Positions 8,020 through 11,649 of a stretch of 11,649 nt of DNA are shown piece by piece. A program made the position numbers and the translations under genes. The DNA is from Phoronis ovalis (lineage: Eukaryota > Phoronida > Phoronidae): positions 1 to 11,649 of the forward strand of contig JAOXYB010039618.1 in assembly GCA_028565635.1 (NCBI GenBank), given 5' to 3'. The first letter of the stretch is position 1; each line of letters opens with the position of its first letter. The notes beneath the pieces are model-generated. The model saw only the letters and a program-made list of their open reading frames with translations, had not been told where the DNA came from and made no database searches.

Positions 8020-8289
8020 TCATAAAAGAATAGTTATAGACCACCGGGTTTGAACGAAGACTTGATACCCCTGGGGTTGGTGATATCTGTACCAGTAGGC
8101 AATAGTGTGTTTAAGTAATACATTCGGCAGCACAGTATTGAATATTATGTCATGTAAAATTACTGGTATTGTTAGTTTGTGTATAATAAAATTTAATTTC
8201 AAAATTGATCCCCTATAAAGTTGTTTGTGCTCGACGTAAAATTGATCAATTTGAGTTTTGTTACATAATTTTTTAGTTATTTCAAACAT
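8020..8289 (-). pseudogene. Possible decayed retroelement integrase fragment
   Basis: An 89-codon open stretch on the minus strand. FYVEHKQLYRGS, then KLTIPVIL, then KHTIAYWYRYHQP recall the integrase N-terminal zinc-binding region of Gypsy-like retroelements: a F.V..G.LYR strand, a L.IP..L strand and KT(I/L)A...RY.WP. The HH-CC zinc-binding residues themselves cannot be placed, and the spacing is a few residues short. Either a degenerate remnant or chance. Confidence 0.17.
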
Positions 8290-8840
8290 AATGCTCTAAA
8301 TTTATTTCAATGAAAGAGGCGAGAAAATTGTAGGAGTTGTCGATTGCTTTGTTCTTAACGTCTCCAATATGGGTATCTGATTCCTAAAATTAAAATTTTA
8401 TTAAACCAATTAGAAATATAAGTGTTCATTAATGATACAAGTGAATGTTCATCTTTGTAGCATTTAGTAATTTGTTTAGAAATTAAACGTGGCCGCCTCT
8501 TGATTAGTCACAACATAATACGCATTATTGCTTTTTGTAAAATTCCCGAGAAAACTCGAGCTTCTTGCTTGTTTCTTAAAATGACAAAAAAGGGTAAAAG
8601 TGTTGATGATTTATTGCACGTTGCCAAGAAACTGTAAAAAGAGGTTAAAAGTCTTTGCTGTGAGAGCGTGTAATGTAATGTTTAATCATCGTGGTATTAA
8701 AAATGAATAATATGCTGTAATCAGTGCAGAAAAAAATGAATTACTCGATTTGAATTGATAATATATTTATTCCGTCAGTATAAATCTTTGGGAACCAGCT
8801 AGCCCGCCGAAACCCAACCGAGCGGCGAAATGAGAGGGTC

Positions 8841-8878
8841 GGACAACTCGCCGAAAATCAAAATTCGGCGAGTTGTCC
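8841..8878. repeat. Perfect 15-bp GC-rich inverted repeat (hairpin)
   Basis: GGACAACTCGCCGAA (8841-8855) and its exact complement TTCGGCGAGTTGTCC (8864-8878) flank an 8-base A-rich loop. It sits in a GC-rich island in otherwise AT-rich DNA; CGCCGAA also occurs at 8805-8811. A small foldback element or the end of a transposon is likely. No T-run follows, so it is not a bacterial-type terminator. Confidence 0.8.
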
Positions 8879-9422
8879 AACATATTATAACATTTAAATT
8901 CAGAAGAATAAAATAAATTCCAATATGCCTATACATTTAGTGTTATTTGCCATAATATTGTTTTGCGTTAAAAACGTCGGCTTTCCACCGGTTTTTAAAT
9001 AAAACAAAGAAAATGCTAGTATTTACGTAACAAGAAATGCTAATTCCTTAGAGAAAATTAAAAGAAATATCCTTTACACCTTGTCTCGCCTACAGTGTCG
9101 CCTTTTAGCACACAAATCATAATAGTAACAAAAGCAGGTATGTAAAGCTATCGAAAACATTAGTATTTGTTTTGTGGGCACAACAATTACATAAGTGAGA
9201 TTAGAGGGTCTAGAACAAATCTATACAATACAATTTAAATAAGAATTTAAAGAGATTTAACAAGAGTTAAATTTAATCGTAAAATCTTTTACAAACTTTA
9301 CTGTATTCAGACGCAATGAATCGAGTAGTTTTACATAGTTTAGGCTTTTGTCGGAGGCCACAAAGCCACTAAAACGAACCCCGAGGTCCAGTAGTCATTC
9401 ACACCTTCATTTAATTTGTATC

Positions 9423-9429
9423 TATAAAA
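9423..9429 (+). promoter_or_regulatory. Candidate TATA box of the Wnt-like gene
   Basis: TATAAAA 526 bases before the first-exon ATG at 9955. Initiation about 30 bases downstream would give a 5' UTR near 500 nt, reasonable for a signalling gene. A second TATAAAA at 9922-9928 lies too close to the ATG to leave a normal leader. Confidence 0.35.
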
Positions 9430-9436
9430 TGCGGTG

Positions 9437-9445
9437 CCTTTGATC
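9437..9445 (+). promoter_or_regulatory. Consensus TCF/LEF site
   Basis: CCTTTGATC matches the TCF/LEF consensus SCTTTGATS exactly and lies 7 bases after the upstream TATA box. TCF is the nuclear effector of Wnt/beta-catenin signalling. A site here would suit autoregulation if the downstream exon is Wnt. Confidence 0.35.
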
Positions 9446-9954
9446 TCCGAGGTTATGCTAAAAGGTACACAGTGATTGACAGGGGAAAGTAATGCATACG
9501 GACTTTATGATAGGAACTACAGCATATCAGCTAGAGACATTCGTGAATCAAGAAGTATTTTATCAAAGTGTGCAAATTCGAATACGGTATCCGATTGAAA
9601 TAGACTAATTCTTTTGAAATTTCGCTTCATTTTCGTACGAAATCCGCTTCTGTTGACTTTCGACATGTAAAGTCTTTGAAAAAGTTTTAAGAAGGGAAGT
9701 TTCTAAGAGAGTCTCGTGCGGTGTAGATTAGATATATTCTGGATAAGCGATGTAGAAACGTTTATGTTAACAATACTCGAGGAAATTTCATCATTAATTG
9801 AAATAGACAAGTCGGTGAGAGAACAGTGTCATTTTCATTCAAGAAATTGATCGTTTTCAATTGAAATAGACTACTTGGACGGAAATTAAAAAAGATACGG
9901 ATCTGAGTATTAAGTGTAGTGTATAAAAGAACAGGTTTTGGGTTACAGATCAAA

Positions 9955-10046
9955 ATGAACTTCTTTTTAGTAATTTTAACACTTTTATTTCTCCTTGAGT
10001 TCGGTGAATCAAGCAAGAAAAACAGAATCAGAGGCGTAAAGTGGTG
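9955..10046 (+). CDS. First coding exon of a probable Wnt gene (Wnt1-like), signal peptide and WW split codon
   Basis: Translation from ATG 9955 (A at -3) gives MNFFLVILTLLFLLEFGES, a clear signal peptide, then SKKNRIRGVKW and TG|gtaagt, a consensus donor at 10047. The exon is 92 coding nt, 30 codons plus two bases. If exon 2 begins with G the split codon is a second Trp. Human WNT1 exon 1 likewise encodes only a signal peptide and a short stretch ending in Trp, with two bases of a second Trp codon (104 nt; recalled), and many Wnts have a WW or W near this point. Phase-2 donors are unusual for signal-peptide exons. Exon 2 is not in the window, so the subfamily is uncertain and another secreted protein cannot be excluded. 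Confidence 0.48.
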
Positions 10047-10522
10047 GTAAGTTTATTATGACTTTATTTTTAAATCGTGATTTAATTTTATAAAAGGTCA
10101 TAATTCATGTGATACAAAAACATATCATTAGAGCATATATTTGGAGTCACTGAGATATTAAAAAAGGGTTACTATTGTAAATCTGGCGTTGCAGATCACT
10201 GGCTGCCTTTAGGAGATGTATAAAAATCTACTTTAAATCTGACAGAAGTCAAACAGTTTTTTCTCCGTAGTAGAATATAACAATGTGGCTACTAACCACT
10301 AGATAAATAGCGTTGTAGTGGAAATTCGGCCACTGCATAAATTGTATATTACATGTTAAATAAGAGACACATTTGCGTCAACTTTCAGGTACGAGCTTAT
10401 AATATCCTATTATAATATTTTAATATTTTTCACTCTCCTATTTAATCTCCTGTCTTGCCTCTGCAACAGAATACGTACAGGCTACCTCCAGTACTACCAG
10501 AAATAGCAACTGTATACACAGT

Positions 10523-10825
10523 TTAAAAATAGTTCGTGGAGCGAGACATTCTGCTTAAAGCCATTGTAATGTCCTTAAATGAACTCTTCACGTCCAAGCT
10601 TATGTCTGTTGCCGGTTTATTGAATGAGTGATGTTGGGGAGATGTGAAGGGTGTTATCGCCTTAATAACCACAAGCCTACTGCGGCTTGCTGGGACTTTG
10701 ACAGACTTCAATGCTTCACATAAAAAAATGGAAAACAATAGTACTAATAGTAACATATATATTTTATAGCTTGTTTGATTCAAATAAGGCACCTTACCCT
10801 GTGTAATAGTGCCACTCCGATTCAA
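10523..10825 (-). CDS. Unrecognised small open frame, possible secreted peptide
   Basis: 100 codons on the minus strand, opposite the predicted Wnt intron. From an internal Met at 10754-10756 the product would be 77 residues starting MLLLVLLFSIFLCEA, a signal-peptide-like segment, followed by a basic, Ser-rich chain (KSVKVPASRSR) with no family motif. The hydrophobic part comes from T/A-rich DNA, which makes such segments by chance. No splice sites or conserved cysteines support it. Confidence 0.15.
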   Translation of the reverse strand: MNRSGTITQGKVPYLNQTSYKIYMLLLVLLFSIFLCEALKSVKVPASRSRLVVIKAITPFTSPQHHSFNKPATDISLDVKSSFKDITMALSRMSRSTNYF

Positions 10826-11419
10826 AATTGCATTTTTGAGACTTGTGGTTATTTAGAATATCGACTTAAGATAACATTTTGATTTTATAAAATTAAATAC
10901 AAAAATATAAATATGCACTAGATTCCTTGTTGGAAACACAGTAAACTTGACTTATAAACGAAATATTAGTGTAACTAGAAAAATTAATTAAACTTCAATA
11001 TGCGTTTTGCTATTAAAACTGTGGTTAAATTGTTGACCGTGCTATTTAATAAAGCATTCAATAAAAAGTGTATAAAATTGAGATTAATTAGAGATGTATG
11101 TTGATAATGTATGGAGGATTTCGCCTGTAAGATCAAAGAACATAATATGATGCGCTCTTTTGTATAATGGGGTTAGATATCTTTTGATTCGGGTATATAT
11201 TCAAAGGCATATTATACTTGTAAAAAGATAGGGGTTAAAGTTATCTACAACCTATTCATTTTCTTGACGTACTCATTGTGTTTCATTTACTACAAACATG
11301 AGGTCTCGCAATATCAGCCGAAATGTGTGAGTCTATTAAATATAGCGCTTTAACCTACAAGTGTGTATGAAATTGATATAAGTTACAATGCATTGCGCAA
11401 TATTGCCTGGTTAAGTGTT

Positions 11420-11428
11420 GATCAAAGC
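11420..11428 (-). promoter_or_regulatory. Intronic TCF/LEF consensus site
   Basis: On the minus strand this reads GCTTTGATC, an exact SCTTTGATS match. A weaker match (TCTTTGATC) lies at 11130-11138. Both are inside the predicted first intron of the Wnt-like gene. Confidence 0.3.
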
Positions 11429-11649
11429 AGTTTATAATATTTGAGTTTTCCTGTTGGCGTTTCTAACAACAAAGAGCGATTTAAAACAGGAAAGAAATGT
11501 TAGGTGTGACTAAAGTTTCCTTAGACATTCTTGAAAGTTAACCAGGTGAAAAAGAAGGGCTTTACTTCCAACAGGGACACGTATTATCCGCTAATTGGTA
11601 ATTGTAATGTTTGCATTTTATTCAAATTAGCAACATAACATGTAAGTGA

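Larger units (their letters stand above)
7860..9422. other. Intergenic region with faint mobile-element remnants
   Basis: AT-rich with no confident gene. It holds the possible integrase remnant (8020-8289, minus strand) and a GC-rich island with a perfect hairpin (8800-8880), both listed separately. The remainder shows nothing I recognise. Confidence 0.55.
10047..11649 (+). other. Start of intron 1 of the Wnt-like gene (runs off the right edge)
   Basis: At least 1.6 kb from gtaagt. I found no sequence resembling Wnt exon 2 (no QRxxC helix, no FRxRRWNC block). It contains two TCF-type sites, GATCAAAG at 11131-11138 and GATCAAAGC at 11420-11428 (reverse strand CTTTGATC), and a minus-strand open stretch at 10523-10825. 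Otherwise AT-rich and featureless. Confidence 0.45.

Noticed and set aside
9922-9928. TATAAAA as the main promoter of the Wnt-like gene
   Set aside because: Initiation about 30 bases downstream would fall at or within the ATG at 9955, leaving almost no leader. The upstream TATA box fits better, though this one cannot be excluded.
9762-10016. Minus-strand 84-codon frame
   Set aside because: It overlaps the signal-peptide exon on the opposite strand and shows no features of its own; a shadow frame.
10481-10526. Possible exon 2 of the Wnt-like gene after tacag, which would complete the Trp codon
   Set aside because: It reads LPPVLPEIATVYTV and stops, with no Wnt motif and no donor.

Overview
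The window reads as AT-rich invertebrate animal DNA: exons with GT-AG introns (gtaagt/gtatgt donors, T-rich acceptors), a polyadenylation signal, a decayed DNA transposon, and animal-type gene content. Sparse genes of cnidarian-like organisation are my best guess; nothing fixes the phylum.

Left half (376-6028, + strand): the 3' part of a gene for a secreted M28-family zinc aminopeptidase. Eight exons join into one 360-codon frame that is open at its 5' end, with earlier exons beyond the left edge. All five expected metal ligands and the catalytic glutamate are present. The last ligand lies in a CYHxxCD motif like that of Streptomyces griseus aminopeptidase. After the catalytic domain comes a Thr/Ser-rich, mucin-like stalk made of small duplicated phase-1 exons, then a hydrophobic C-terminal exon that looks like a GPI-anchor signal. 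The stalk exons lie in a 673-bp tandem duplication whose copies look identical, and each copy is itself two older, diverged half-units. The 3' splice site of the duplicated exons seems to derive from coding sequence of the upstream exon. The 1.9-kb intron before the stalk holds a 744-bp TIR element.

Middle (6029-9400): a polyadenylation signal, a cluster of C/EBP/PAR-bZIP-like sites, then mostly unrecognised AT-rich sequence. At 7441-7800 there is a possible FGF-like (FGF8-type) trefoil sequence split by a frameshift and lacking the basic C-terminus. At 8020-8289 on the minus strand there may be a decayed retroelement integrase fragment. A perfect 15-bp GC-rich hairpin lies at 8841-8878.

Right end (9423-11649): a signal-peptide exon ending in a split Trp-Trp codon pair at a phase-2 donor. 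This matches the first exon of Wnt1-type genes in form and phase, so the right end is probably the promoter, exon 1 and start of intron 1 of a Wnt gene. A TATA box and a consensus TCF/LEF site lie about 0.5 kb upstream, and two more TCF-type sites lie in the intron. The M28 gene and the Wnt candidate are adjacent and co-oriented, but nothing in the sequence links their functions.
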